DNA of 64,000 nt from NCBI GenBank assembly GCA_017534815.1, contig JAFXVS010000050.1:1-64000 (forward strand), written 5' to 3'. The stretch comes from Bacteroidaceae bacterium. Lineage in GTDB: Bacteria; Bacteroidota; Bacteroidia; Bacteroidales; Bacteroidaceae. A program made the position numbers and the translations under genes. Below, piece after piece: positions 40,315 through 49,125 of the stretch (position 1 is its first letter; each line of letters starts with the position of its first letter). A model generated the notes under the pieces. The model was given only the letters and a program-made list of their open reading frames with translations. It was not told the DNA's origin and searched no databases.

Positions 40315-40836
40315 ATGGTACAATTGGACAAGCAAGAGGCACGAGAGATGTATGAGAAGCTGGATGCGGCAGGGTTCATCGGATGGGTGACGGATGGCTA
40401 TCTGACGGCTTTGGGTGGAGCATTGACGGCAGAAAACATGGAGATGCTGAGTGCAGAACAGCATGCCGTGCTTTGCTACCGCTATGTGCTGGACGAAGTG
40501 ATGGAGGGTGGATTCATCCAATTGATCCTGAATGGATATGCGCCGTATGTGCTGGAGGGACCATTCCCGATGGTCGTCAAAAAGGAGTGGGGAAGTGTGG
40601 AAGGTCAGGAGAAGGTGATGAAGGATTTCTCGAAGTTGTTATATGAGGTGAAGAAGGAATACCACAAGCATCTGGATGAACTCTCCAAGGATATGACTGA
40701 CGAGGAGTTCATGGCACTCTATGAGCAATTGGAGGAACTCAATGAGTTGGGCGACGATTTCTTGGATGAACATCAGGAAGAGGTGACGCCTTTGGTGGCA
40801 AAGATGATTGTAAGTAACATTGATGTGTTTTTGTAG
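40315..40836 (+). CDS. DMP19/DUF4375-family acidic protein
   Basis: A 173-residue cytoplasmic acidic helical protein with the DUF4375 pattern: AVLCYRYVLDEVMEGGFIQL followed by NGYAPYVLEGPFPMV. The C-terminal third is very rich in Glu/Asp. One member of the family, DMP19 of Neisseria, mimics DNA to block a repressor; that role cannot be read from this sequence. It is first in a unit with smpB and metH. Confidence 0.75.
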   Translation: MVQLDKQEAREMYEKLDAAGFIGWVTDGYLTALGGALTAENMEMLSAEQHAVLCYRYVLDEVMEGGFIQLILNGYAPYVLEGPFPMVVKKEWGSVEGQEKVMKDFSKLLYEVKKEYHKHLDELSKDMTDEEFMALYEQLEELNELGDDFLDEHQEEVTPLVAKMIVSNIDVFL

Positions 40837-40837
40837 T

Positions 40838-40875
40838 TGAGAGTTAAAGTTAGGGTTAAGATTAACGTTAAGAAA
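40838..40875. repeat. Low-complexity GAGAGTTAA/AGGGTTAA tract
   Basis: A run of short related words (GAGAGTTAAAGTTAGGGTTA) between the DUF4375 stop and the smpB ATG. Similar tracts occur at 34098-34149 and 35757-35790 on the other strand. Confidence 0.6.
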
Positions 40876-41352
40876 ATGGCAAAGAATAAGATAGCGAAGA
40901 ATCAGCAGGTGAACATCAAGAACAAGAGGGCATCGTTCGATTATGAATTTGTCGATACCTTCACAGCGGGCATTGTCTTGACTGGTACGGAGATCAAGAG
41001 CATTCGCGCTGGCAAGGCGAGTCTCGTAGATACATACTGCTATTTCATCAATGGGGAGTTGTGGGTGAAGAATATGTATGTGGCGCAGTATCTGGCTGGT
41101 TCATACAATAACCACTTGGAGCGCAGGGAGCGCAAGCTGCTCTTGAACAAGAAGGAGCTCCGCAATTTGCAGAACGACACGAAAGCACCTGGTTTCACCA
41201 TCGTACCTGTCTTATTATATATTAATGAGAACGGATTAGCCAAGCTGGACATTGCGCTGGCACGAGGCAAGAAGGAATACGACAAACGACAAACACTGAA
41301 GGAGAAAGAGGATCGGAGGGAGATTGACAGGGCCAAGAAAGTAAGATTATGA
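40876..41352 (+). CDS. smpB: SsrA-binding protein SmpB
   Basis: A 158-residue partner of tmRNA in ribosome rescue. Clear family sequence: [20 protein letters not shown], then [20 protein letters not shown], and the basic C-terminal tail ([20 protein letters not shown]) that follows the mRNA channel. The start at 40876 ([11 protein letters not shown]) is chosen; the frame extends upstream only through low-complexity repeat to a TTG. The stop overlaps the metH start by 4 nt. Confidence 0.95.
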   Translation: MAKNKIAKNQQVNIKNKRASFDYEFVDTFTAGIVLTGTEIKSIRAGKASLVDTYCYFINGELWVKNMYVAQYLAGSYNNHLERRERKLLLNKKELRNLQNDTKAPGFTIVPVLLYINENGLAKLDIALARGKKEYDKRQTLKEKEDRREIDRAKKVRL

Positions 41353-44135
41353 CATTACAGGACATCATCAAGGAGCGCATATTGGTGCTGGACGGTGCCA
41401 TGGGCACGATGATTCAGCGGTATGGGCTGACGGAAGAAGATTTCAGGGGTGAACAGTTCAAGGATGTGCCCGGACAGATGAAGGGCTACAACGACATCCT
41501 CTGTCTGACTCGTCCTGACGTGATTGCTGACATCCATCGGAAGTATCTCGATGCAGGTGCCGACCTCATCACCACGTGTTCTTTCACGTCTCAACGGGTG
41601 TCGATGGTGGATTATCATGTGGAGGACTATGCTTATGACATCAACTTGGCAGCTGCGAAGATAGCAAGGAAGTTGACTGATGAATATACGGCCAAAACAC
41701 CGATGAAACCGCGTTTTGTGTTGGGTGATGTTGGTCCAACAAACAAGACGCTGAGCATCTCTCCGGATGTGAACAATCCAGCCTTGCGTAGTCTGACGTA
41801 TGATGAAATGATGAGTGCCTACCAGGAACAAATGGAAGCGCTACTGGAAGGCGGAGTGGATGCCCTGCTGATTGAGACTATCTTCGATTCATTGAACGCA
41901 AAATCAGCCATTTATGCGGCAGAAAGGGCGATGGAATCGACCAATAGGCATGTTCCGCTAATGCTTTCCATCACGGTGAGCGACACAGCTGGACGCACAC
42001 TTTCAGGTCAGACTTTGGAAGCATTCTTGGCCAGCGTACAACATGCTGACATCTTCTCTATCGGATTGAATTGCTCATTTGGTGCTCGCCAACTGAAACC
42101 TTTCTTGAGGACGTTGGCAGAGAAAGCACCTTATTATATCTCAGCACACCCCAATGCAGGCTTGCCCAATTCCTTGGGACTCTATGACCAGACACCAGAC
42201 ATGATGGCTGAACAGGTGAAGGAGTATGTGGACGAGGGTTTGGTGAACATCTTGGGCGGCTGCTGTGGCACGACAGAGAAATTCATCGAGCTTTATCCTG
42301 CCATTGTGGAGGGGAAGCAGCCGCATGTGCCTGTGGAGAAACCCCGGAACATGTGGCTGAGCGGTTTGGAACTGCTGGAACTCACGCCTGAACGTCGCTT
42401 TGTGAATGTAGGTGAGCGATGCAATGTGGCTGGTTCACGCAAATTTCTCCGTCTCATCAACGAGAAAAACTACGAAGAAGCCCTTTCCATCGCCAGAAAG
42501 CAGGTGGAGGATGGGGCGTTGGTGCTCGACATCAACATGGATGACGGCCTCTTGGATGCCAAGCATGAGATGGTCACCTTCCTCAATCTTCTGATGAGTG
42601 ATCCCGACATCTCGAAAGTGCCGATGATGATTGACTCCAGCGATTGGGAGGTCATCACGGCTGGTCTGAAATGTGTGCAGGGCAAGAGCATTGTGAACAG
42701 CATTTCACTGAAAGAGGGTGAGGAGAAGTTCCTGGAAAAAGCCCGTGAAATCAAACGCTTGGGTGCTGCAACGGTGGTGATGGCGTTCGATGAAAAGGGA
42801 CAGGCCACCACATTTGAACGGAAGATAGAAATTTGTGAACGTGCCTATCACTTGTTGGTGAATGAGGTGGGGTTCAATCCGCTGGACATCATCTTCGACC
42901 CCAATGTGCTGGCTGTGGCGACAGGTATGGAGGAGCACAACAACTACGGACTCGACTTCATACGTGCCACAGAATGGATTCGCAAAAACTTACCTGGCGC
43001 TCATGTGTCAGGTGGTATCAGCAACCTCTCGTTCTCTTTTAGAGGCAATAATTACATCCGTGAAGCGATGCATGCTGTGTTTCTTTATCACACCATCGCC
43101 GTAGGACAGGACATGGGTATTGTAAACCCTGCCACGCAGGTGTTATATAGCGATATTCCTGACGATGTGCTGAAGGCTATCGATGATGTTTTGCTCAACC
43201 GTACACCCGATGCTACAGAAAATCTCATTGAAATTGCTGCTCGAATTAAAGCAGAGAAGGATGCTGAGAAAGAAGCACTTAAAGATTCGTCTCTCAAATC
43301 CAATGGCGCTGCTCCCAATTCGTCCTCTTCCACCCAGAATTGGCGTAACGGCACCGTCGAAGAACGTCTGAAACATGCTTTGGTGAAGGGAGTGGGAGAC
43401 TATTTGGAAACCGACCTTGACGAAGCTGTGAAACAGTATGGCGACCCTGTGAAAATCATCGAAGGACCCTTGATGAATGCGATGAACACGGTGGGTGAAC
43501 TCTTCGGCAGCGGTAAGATGTTTCTTCCTCAGGTGGTGAAGACGGCACGCACCATGAAGCGGGCAGTGGGCATACTCCAGCCCCTCATCGAGGCCAGTCG
43601 GTCGGAGGGTGCGTCGAAGGCAGGGAAGGTGCTCTTGGCGACTGTCAAAGGTGATGTGCATGATATCGGCAAGAACATCGTCAGTGTCATTCTCGCCTGC
43701 AACAACTACGAGATTATAGACTTGGGTGTAATGGTGCCCACTGAGACCATCGTAGATAGAGCCATCGAAGAAAAAGTCGATATCATTGGGCTTTCTGGTC
43801 TTATCACCCCCTCGTTGGAGGAGATGGTGAATGTGGCGCGTGCCCTCGAAGAACGTGGGGTCAACATCCCCATCATGATTGGAGGTGCTACGACCAGCGA
43901 ACTTCACACCGCTCTCAAGATTGCACCCGTCTATCACGGTCCCGTACTCTGGATGAAAGACGCCTCGCAGAATGTCATCGCCAGCGCTCGTCTGCTCAAT
44001 CCCGATACCAGAGCCGAATTGGCCGATGAATTGGACAAAAAATATGCCGAACTCCGTTCTGAAAGGTCGGAAGGAGAGTCCGGCATGGTGAGTCTTGACG
44101 AGGCTCGCAAGCGCAAACCTAATTACTTCGAATAG
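41349..44135 (+). CDS. metH: Cobalamin-dependent methionine synthase lacking the reactivation domain
   Basis: It transfers a methyl group from methyl-THF to homocysteine through cobalamin. It has 928 residues: Hcy-binding barrel (about 1-310; [17 protein letters not shown], zinc Cys in GLNCSFGA and ILGGCCGTT), pterin-binding barrel (about 340-620; [14 protein letters not shown]), four-helix cap (about 670-760) and B12 domain (about 765-905; [12 protein letters not shown] with axial His771). A Ser/Asn-rich linker ([13 protein letters not shown]) precedes the cap. The C-terminal SAM-dependent reactivation domain found in the 1227-residue E. coli enzyme is absent, so it must be supplied by another gene. 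It overlaps smpB by 4 nt. Confidence 0.95.
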   Translation: MTLQDIIKERILVLDGAMGTMIQRYGLTEEDFRGEQFKDVPGQMKGYNDILCLTRPDVIADIHRKYLDAGADLITTCSFTSQRVSMVDYHVEDYAYDINLAAAKIARKLTDEYTAKTPMKPRFVLGDVGPTNKTLSISPDVNNPALRSLTYDEMMSAYQEQMEALLEGGVDALLIETIFDSLNAKSAIYAAERAMESTNRHVPLMLSITVSDTAGRTLSGQTLEAFLASVQHADIFSIGLNCSFGARQLKPFLRTLAEKAPYYISAHPNAGLPNSLGLYDQTPDMMAEQVKEYVDEGLVNILGGCCGTTEKFIELYPAIVEGKQPHVPVEKPRNMWLSGLELLELTPERRFVNVGERCNVAGSRKFLRLINEKNYEEALSIARKQVEDGALVLDINMDDGLLDAKHEMVTFLNLLMSDPDISKVPMMIDSSDWEVITAGLKCVQGKSIVNSISLKEGEEKFLEKAREIKRLGAATVVMAFDEKGQATTFERKIEICERAYHLLVNEVGFNPLDIIFDPNVLAVATGMEEHNNYGLDFIRATEWIRKNLPGAHVSGGISNLSFSFRGNNYIREAMHAVFLYHTIAVGQDMGIVNPATQVLYSDIPDDVLKAIDDVLLNRTPDATENLIEIAARIKAEKDAEKEALKDSSLKSNGAAPNSSSSTQNWRNGTVEERLKHALVKGVGDYLETDLDEAVKQYGDPVKIIEGPLMNAMNTVGELFGSGKMFLPQVVKTARTMKRAVGILQPLIEASRSEGASKAGKVLLATVKGDVHDIGKNIVSVILACNNYEIIDLGVMVPTETIVDRAIEEKVDIIGLSGLITPSLEEMVNVARALEERGVNIPIMIGGATTSELHTALKIAPVYHGPVLWMKDASQNVIASARLLNPDTRAELADELDKKYAELRSERSEGESGMVSLDEARKRKPNYFE

Positions 44136-44156
44136 CGTTTTGCCGTCTATGAATGA

Positions 44157-44975
44157 TTAGCCCATCTTTTTCGCTTCGTTCCACCAAGCATCCATTTGTT
44201 CTAAGGTCAGGTCTTTCAAGTCCTGGCCTTTTTCTTTCGCCTTGGCTTCCACGTAATTAAAGCGTTTGATGAACTTCTGGTTGGTGTGTTCGAGGGCATT
44301 GTCAGGATTGATCTTGTAGAGGCGGGCAGCGTTGATGAGACTGAACATCACATCGCCAAACTCCTCAGTGGCATGGCGCTTGGCAGCTTCCTTCGCCTCC
44401 TCCGTCTCGGCGTTGTTGTAGAGCGTCTCCACCTCAGCCTCAAACTCCGTGATTTCCTCCTTCACCTTCTTCCACACATCACGACGCTCTTCCCAATCGA
44501 AGCCCACGTTGCGTGCCTTGTCCTGAATGCGGTAAGCCTTGACGAGCGAGGGTAGGGCATCGGGCACTCCAGAGAGCACAGTCTTGTTGCCGTCTTTCTC
44601 CTTCGTCTTGATCTGCTCCCAAGTCTGGCGCACCTGATCTGGTGTGTTTGCCACCACTTCACCATAGACGTGAGGATGGCGGAAGATGAGCTTGTCGCAG
44701 AGCTTGTGGCACACGTCAGCCACATCGAACGCACCTTTCTCCTCGCCAATCTTCGAGTAGAAGACGATGTGGAGCAGCACGTCGCCCAGTTCCTTGCAGA
44801 TATTGAGATTGTCCTCCTTGATGAGGGCGTCGCAGAGTTCGTAAGTCTCTTCAATCGTGTTAGGACGCAGCGATTCGTTCGTCTGTTTCCTGTCCCATGG
44901 GCACTTCTCGCGGAGGTCATCCATCACGTCCAGCAGACGTCCAAATGCCTCCATCTTCTCCTGTCTTGTATGCAT
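44157..44975 (-). CDS. mazG: Nucleoside triphosphate pyrophosphohydrolase MazG
   Basis: A 272-residue housecleaning NTPase with two MazG domains. The first has EKCPWDRKQTNESLRPNTIE and EELGD-type metal residues (CKELGDVLLHIVFYSKIGEE); the second has EEFGDVMFSLINAARLYKI. It hydrolyses NTPs to NMP and PPi. It converges on metH with a 21-nt gap. Confidence 0.95.
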   Translation of the reverse strand: MHTRQEKMEAFGRLLDVMDDLREKCPWDRKQTNESLRPNTIEETYELCDALIKEDNLNICKELGDVLLHIVFYSKIGEEKGAFDVADVCHKLCDKLIFRHPHVYGEVVANTPDQVRQTWEQIKTKEKDGNKTVLSGVPDALPSLVKAYRIQDKARNVGFDWEERRDVWKKVKEEITEFEAEVETLYNNAETEEAKEAAKRHATEEFGDVMFSLINAARLYKINPDNALEHTNQKFIKRFNYVEAKAKEKGQDLKDLTLEQMDAWWNEAKKMG

Positions 44976-45014
44976 AATCGTCTATTATATATAATGTGTA
45001 CCAAAAATTTTCGG

Positions 45015-45022
45015 CAAAGGTA
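45015..45022 (-). promoter_or_regulatory. Promoter -7 element of mazG
   Basis: CAAAGGTA on plus reads TACCTTTG on minus, 40 nt from the mazG start. Confidence 0.6.
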
Positions 45023-45066
45023 CGAAATTTTCCTTGAAAATATTTGTGGGAAAGGAAAAATAACAC

Positions 45067-45074
45067 TACCTTTG
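45067..45074 (+). promoter_or_regulatory. Promoter -7 element of tRNA-Ser
   Basis: TACCTTTGCACTCGCAA. The same word precedes tRNA-Glu at 51186, so the two tRNA promoters share about 15 bases around the -7 element. Confidence 0.75.
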
Positions 45075-45138
45075 CACTCGCAATTGACAGGGGAGCACAT
45101 TTAAGCACCTCTTCATGCAATTCAGAACGCACAGTTCC

Positions 45139-45225
45139 GGAAGGATGGGTGAGTGGCTGAAACCACCAGTTTGCTAAACTGACGTACGGGTTACCGTACC
45201 GGGGGTTCGAATCCCCCTCCTTCCG
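45139..45225 (+). tRNA. tRNA-Ser (anticodon GCT)
   Basis: An 87-nt class II tRNA. Acceptor GGAAGGA pairs with TCCTTCC, discriminator G; anticodon loop TTGCTAA; long variable arm CGTACGG/CCGTAC; T-arm GGGGGTTCGAATCCCCC. CCA is not encoded. It reads AGC/AGU serine codons. Confidence 0.95.
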
Positions 45226-45410
45226 CAACCGCAGGTCAGGAAGCCATGGGGATGAGAACCCCGGGGTTCGTCATCGCGAAGCGCTTTCGCAGAAAGACTC
45301 CCCCTCCTTCCGCAACCGCAGGTCAGGAAGCCATGGGGATGAGACCCCCGGGGTTCGTCATCGCGAAGCGCTTTCGCAAAAAGACTCCCCCTCCTTCCGC
45401 AACCGCAGGT
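45213..45410 (+). repeat. 87-bp tandem repeats seeded by the 3' end of tRNA-Ser
   Basis: The tRNA 3' end CCCCCTCCTTCCGC (45213-45226) recurs at 45300 and 45387, exactly 87 bp apart. Two full units (45227-45313, 45314-45400) differ at only a few bases, and a partial third start (AACCGCAGGT) follows. Each unit also has a T-arm-like CCGGGGTTCG, a small hairpin GCGAAGCGCTTTCGC, and GGAAG able to pair with CTTCC. A terminator ends the array. Confidence 0.9.
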
Positions 45411-45418
45411 ACAGTTCC

Positions 45419-45448
45419 AGAGAGACTTTCAGAAGTCTCTCTTTTTTT
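45419..45448 (+). terminator. Terminator of the tRNA-Ser/repeat transcript
   Basis: A perfect 10-bp stem AGAGAGACTT (45419-45428) with AAGTCTCTCT (45433-45442), loop TCAG, then a run of T to 45448. Confidence 0.9.
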
Positions 45449-45470
45449 GTATGTTGTTGGAGCTTCCCAT

Positions 45471-46331
45471 TCACACCCCTTTAATGGCTTCCTTCACTTG
45501 TGCCATGTTGCTGCGTGAAACGGGAATGGATTTGTGGCAATGCTTGATGAGCAGTTGGGTGGTGCCTGAACGAGAAACGATTTGTTCCACTTGTCCGAGA
45601 TTGGCGAGAAAAGCACGATGGCAACGGACAATCATAGGATAGGTGTGTAACTGATCCTCTATCTGTTTAGAGGTGGCACGAAGCATGTCATCACGCACTT
45701 GACCCTCATACAGATAAAATACCTTCATGTAGTTGCCGACAGCCTCAATGTATAAGAGGTCAGAAACAGGAAGTGTGAGGGTTTCACTGGTGGTACCTGT
45801 GAGTGTGATACATGAAGAAGGTTGTGTGCCCTTCGCTGATTCCTGTGATTTCAGTAATTGCTCGTTCAATTGTTTTGTCTCTCTCAGTTCGGACGCCAGA
45901 TATCGGCTGCGGAATTTGAAGCGCCAATACAAACCTATGGCGAAAGAACAAAAGGCGATAATGACTAAAGATTCGAAATAATTGCTCCATGAGAGTTGGT
46001 TGCCTCCTATTTTATCATTCATGGCAAAATGACGATAGAGGCAAATGACCAGTGCAATCAACGGTGTGTTGATAATTTGAAACCAGAGGTTGCGACGGAT
46101 GATGTAGCTAACTCCCTGTTCGATGGATCTTGGTTTCTTGACCACATATTTCAGTACACCTTCCGTCATCATGCAACTCATGATTCCCAACACCCATAAC
46201 GCCAACAGATGAACGTATGCTTGCCATTGCCACGCATCGAGTCCGAATGGCTTGAACACAGCCAATGCCACCACCATAAACGTGGTGCTAATGATGCGTA
46301 TTGTTATTGTTTCTTTCCGTCCTTTATTCAT
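45471..46331 (-). CDS. Membrane-bound LytTR transcriptional regulator
   Basis: A 286-residue protein from the ATG at 46331. Four membrane helices in the first 150 residues (for example ISTTFMVVALAVFKPFG and LVIIAFCSFAIGLYWRF) are followed by a coiled-coil-like linker and a C-terminal LytTR domain (about 190-286; SDLLYIEAVGNYMKVFYL, MIVRCHRAFLANLGQVEQI). This replaces the usual separate sensor kinase. The start is uncertain: the promoter at 46340-46347 leaves a leader of only a few nt for 46331, and a Met at 46277 would also work; starts above 46335 lie upstream of the predicted transcript. It is divergent from the TonB receptor and may control it. Confidence 0.85.
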   Translation of the reverse strand: MNKGRKETITIRIISTTFMVVALAVFKPFGLDAWQWQAYVHLLALWVLGIMSCMMTEGVLKYVVKKPRSIEQGVSYIIRRNLWFQIINTPLIALVICLYRHFAMNDKIGGNQLSWSNYFESLVIIAFCSFAIGLYWRFKFRSRYLASELRETKQLNEQLLKSQESAKGTQPSSCITLTGTTSETLTLPVSDLLYIEAVGNYMKVFYLYEGQVRDDMLRATSKQIEDQLHTYPMIVRCHRAFLANLGQVEQIVSRSGTTQLLIKHCHKSIPVSRSNMAQVKEAIKGV

Positions 46332-46339
46332 ATAGTCGA

Positions 46340-46347
46340 CAAAGGTA
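46340..46347 (-). promoter_or_regulatory. Promoter -7 element of the LytTR regulator
   Basis: CAAAGGTA on plus reads TACCTTTG on minus, in the context AATCCGTACCTTTGTCGA. The predicted transcript start is 3-6 nt before the ATG at 46331. Confidence 0.65.
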
Positions 46348-46396
46348 CGGATTTTTTCTGTCATTCGTCCCAAAACCATACAGAATATCCCAATTA

Positions 46397-46428
46397 TTTG
46401 TTGGTATAAGCAGAAGAGTGTACCTTTG
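46397..46428 (+). promoter_or_regulatory. Promoter of the TonB-dependent receptor gene
   Basis: TTTG (46397-46400), 20-nt spacer, TACCTTTG (46421-46428), both consensus, 38 nt before the ATG. Confidence 0.8.
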
Positions 46429-46465
46429 CAGCCGATTTTAGATACTTAATAAAGTGAAAGAAAAG

Positions 46466-48811
46466 ATGAAAAGTATGTTTTTAGGAGCAACAATGATGTT
46501 GTTCTTTCTGATGCCCTCAATGATGAGGGCACAAGCCACACAAGTTGTCAGGGGACAAGTTTGCGATGTGGCATCAGGAGAACCCATGATGGGCGTGACA
46601 ATCACGGTGGAAAATGGAATCACAATGGGTGCCATATCGGATATGGACGGCAATTTCGTGGTGGAGAATGTACCTGTAGGACGCCACTCCATCAGGGCTA
46701 CCTTTATTGGTTATGAGCCAGTGCTGCTGAAGGAGCAGTTGCTTTCGTCAGGTAAGGAATTGGTGCTGAACTTGCGCATGCGTGAAAATATTGCTGAACT
46801 TGGTGAGGTGGTGGTCAAACCTCGTGTGAACAAGCAGATGCCTCTCAACGAAATGGCACAGGTGGGCGCTCGCATGTTCAGCGTGGAGGAAGCCAGCCGT
46901 TATGCAGGTGGAATGTCCGATCCTGCCCGTACTGCTTCCATGTTTGCAGGAGTCGCTACAGGTGGAGCCACTAATGGCATCAGCATTCATGGTAATTCTC
47001 CCCAAATGTTGCAATGGCGTGTAGAAGGTGTCGAAATCCATAATCCTAATCACTTCGCTGAAATCACAGAGGCTGGTGGTGGTGTGTTCACATCGCTCAA
47101 CGGTACCGTGCTTGCCAACAGCGATTTCCTGACGGGTGCCATGCCTGCAGAGTTTGGCAATGCCCTCTCTGGAGCTTTTGACATGAAGATGCGCGTAGGT
47201 AACAATAGTAAATATGAACATGCTGTGCAGGTAGGAACGCTTGGGGTCGATTTCGCTTCTGAAGGTCCATTGGGCAAGAATTCCAAAGCATCATATTTGG
47301 TGAATTACAGATACAGTTTCCTTGAAATTGCCAAGAAACTCCATGCCATCAACATGGATAAGGAGACACTGGACTATCAGGATTTGAGTTTCAAGTTCAA
47401 TCTCCCCACCACCAAGGCTGGCACTTTTGCTGTGTGGTTTACTGGACTGATTGACAACTACGAAAACGAAGTGCCCGACCTGTCAGATTGGAAGACGCTG
47501 TGGGACTCGAACGATTCGTGGTCGCGTCAGAAGAATTGGGCATTGGGCGTCAATCATAGTTTTCGTTTTAAGACAGGTGGAACGCTTCGTTCCAGCATTG
47601 CCTATACTGGTGATTACCGAAGGCTGGCACAAAACGATTATGACGAACAGATGACCAAGATGCCTGATATGTCTGGCCGTAATGTTTCCTGGAATTTGAT
47701 TGCCGACGTGCAGCATCAGCACAAGTTCTCTTCACGCTACACCATGCAGAACGGCATCAATCATCAGCACATGGACTTCTGCACATGGTTAGACTACATC
47801 AAGGTAGTGGGCGGTCCCATGTATCGTGTCTATGAATCAGAAGGCAACACGGGACTTACCCGCTTCTACACAAATCACAAACTTGCGTTGAGCCATCGAC
47901 TCACCGCTGTAGCTGGGGCAAATGTCATGTGGTTCAACCTCAACAACCAATGGCTGTTTGAACCTCGTGTCAGTATGCAATACAAGACCTCCGCATCCAG
48001 CACGCTCTCAGTGGCATACGCTATGAACAGCCGCAAGGAAGCCATTGATTCGTATTTCGTGACGATGGAAGGTGGAAATCCTAATAAAAATCTTGGTCTG
48101 ACTCGTTCTCACTATCTCTCAGCTTCCTTCGCTCAGCGTTTGGGCGAGAATGCCATGCTGAAGGTAGAGCCTTACTGGCAGTGGCTTTTCGATGTACCTG
48201 TGGAGCAGGGTAGTACGTACTCCATCATAAACCACCGCAAGTTCTTTCAAGATCGTGCGCTGGTCAACGAGGGTGTGGGTCGTAACTACGGCATTGACCT
48301 TACGTTGGAACGCTATTTGAAAGATGGCTTCTATGGCATGTTCACAGCCACCCTCTTCAAGTCAGAATATCGCGATGCGCAAGGTCTGTGGCATCATTCG
48401 CGCCACGACCGTGGTTACATCACAAACATCTTAGGTGGTAAGGAATGGATGGTGGGACACGCTCGCAAGAACATCTTTGGCGTCAACGGCAGACTTACCC
48501 TGATGGGCGGGGATCGCTACACACCGATGCCAGAGGGACTCACTTATGAGGATGTGATGGAGCGCCCCGACAAGTCTATTCCAGAAGACGATGGTGCCGA
48601 TCCATACAGCCGTCAGATGAAGATGAATGTGGGTTACGCTTTCTCCGTAAAATACACCATCAACAAGAAGCGTACTTCTCATCATTTTATCCTCGAATAC
48701 CTGCAGATGCGCACCTTCCACGGGCAAACCTTCGACCTAAAGACCCATGAGGTTGTAGATAAATATACTTCGCTGACTTTCCCAAACATTGCCTACAGAG
48801 TGGAGTTTTAG
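46466..48811 (+). CDS. TonB-dependent outer-membrane receptor
   Basis: A 781-residue receptor from the ATG at 46466 (an in-frame GTG lies 12 nt upstream). Signal peptide MKSMFLGATMMLFFLMPSMM, then a carboxypeptidase-regulatory-like domain (about 25-110; GQVCDVASGEPMMGVTITVE, MDGNFVVENVPVGRHSIRA), a plug domain (about 115-230; ISIHGNSPQMLQWRVEGVEI) and a 22-strand-type barrel ending in the aromatic TFPNIAYRVEF, a C-terminal Phe as expected for BAM substrates. No SusD partner follows, so it is not a classical polysaccharide-locus SusC. The substrate is unknown. Confidence 0.9.
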   Translation: MKSMFLGATMMLFFLMPSMMRAQATQVVRGQVCDVASGEPMMGVTITVENGITMGAISDMDGNFVVENVPVGRHSIRATFIGYEPVLLKEQLLSSGKELVLNLRMRENIAELGEVVVKPRVNKQMPLNEMAQVGARMFSVEEASRYAGGMSDPARTASMFAGVATGGATNGISIHGNSPQMLQWRVEGVEIHNPNHFAEITEAGGGVFTSLNGTVLANSDFLTGAMPAEFGNALSGAFDMKMRVGNNSKYEHAVQVGTLGVDFASEGPLGKNSKASYLVNYRYSFLEIAKKLHAINMDKETLDYQDLSFKFNLPTTKAGTFAVWFTGLIDNYENEVPDLSDWKTLWDSNDSWSRQKNWALGVNHSFRFKTGGTLRSSIAYTGDYRRLAQNDYDEQMTKMPDMSGRNVSWNLIADVQHQHKFSSRYTMQNGINHQHMDFCTWLDYIKVVGGPMYRVYESEGNTGLTRFYTNHKLALSHRLTAVAGANVMWFNLNNQWLFEPRVSMQYKTSASSTLSVAYAMNSRKEAIDSYFVTMEGGNPNKNLGLTRSHYLSASFAQRLGENAMLKVEPYWQWLFDVPVEQGSTYSIINHRKFFQDRALVNEGVGRNYGIDLTLERYLKDGFYGMFTATLFKSEYRDAQGLWHHSRHDRGYITNILGGKEWMVGHARKNIFGVNGRLTLMGGDRYTPMPEGLTYEDVMERPDKSIPEDDGADPYSRQMKMNVGYAFSVKYTINKKRTSHHFILEYLQMRTFHGQTFDLKTHEVVDKYTSLTFPNIAYRVEF

Positions 48812-49125
48812 TGTCATGAATAATGCGATTAAGCGAGGGCAGAGCCGATCTTGCTTGAATTATGCCGAGCATAGCATTTTGCACGCAGTAAATTTGCAAG
48901 AAACGATGGAATGTGCTATCTTTGTGGCAAAATTGAAAGGATATTCTACTTTTTGTACAGTAGATGTGCAGTTGTTGTGCATCACTTGTTCAGTCTGTCA
49001 CTGGACAAATACTGGACAAATACTGAACAAGTACAGAACAACAACGATACATTCTCCCTGCTTACACCCAAACTAACACGTCAATAGTACGAGGTTTGAT
49101 ACAATACAAAAAATAGGAGACACAA
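48812..49125. other. Gene-free stretch with repeat words and a promoter
   Basis: On the minus strand, 48825-48875 reads as CTCGGCATAATTCAAGCAAG followed by CTCTGCCCTCGCTTAATCG, which I recognise as similar to a dispersed promoter-bearing repeat of Prevotella/Bacteroides; here the following TAACTTTG is lost. On plus, TATCTTTG at 48917-48924 is a -7 element for the next gene. Around 49001-49040 short direct repeats of GGACAAATACT occur. Confidence 0.5.

Noticed and set aside
45213..45410. CRISPR array
   Set aside because: The 87-bp units are contiguous with no variable spacers, and no cas genes are near.
45246..45518. 90-codon ORF across the tRNA-Ser repeats
   Set aside because: It exists only because the 87-bp unit is a multiple of 3; the sequence is tRNA-like and ends in a terminator.
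48789..49076. 95-codon ORF after the TonB receptor
   Set aside because: It overlaps the receptor end, repeat words and a promoter; no protein character.
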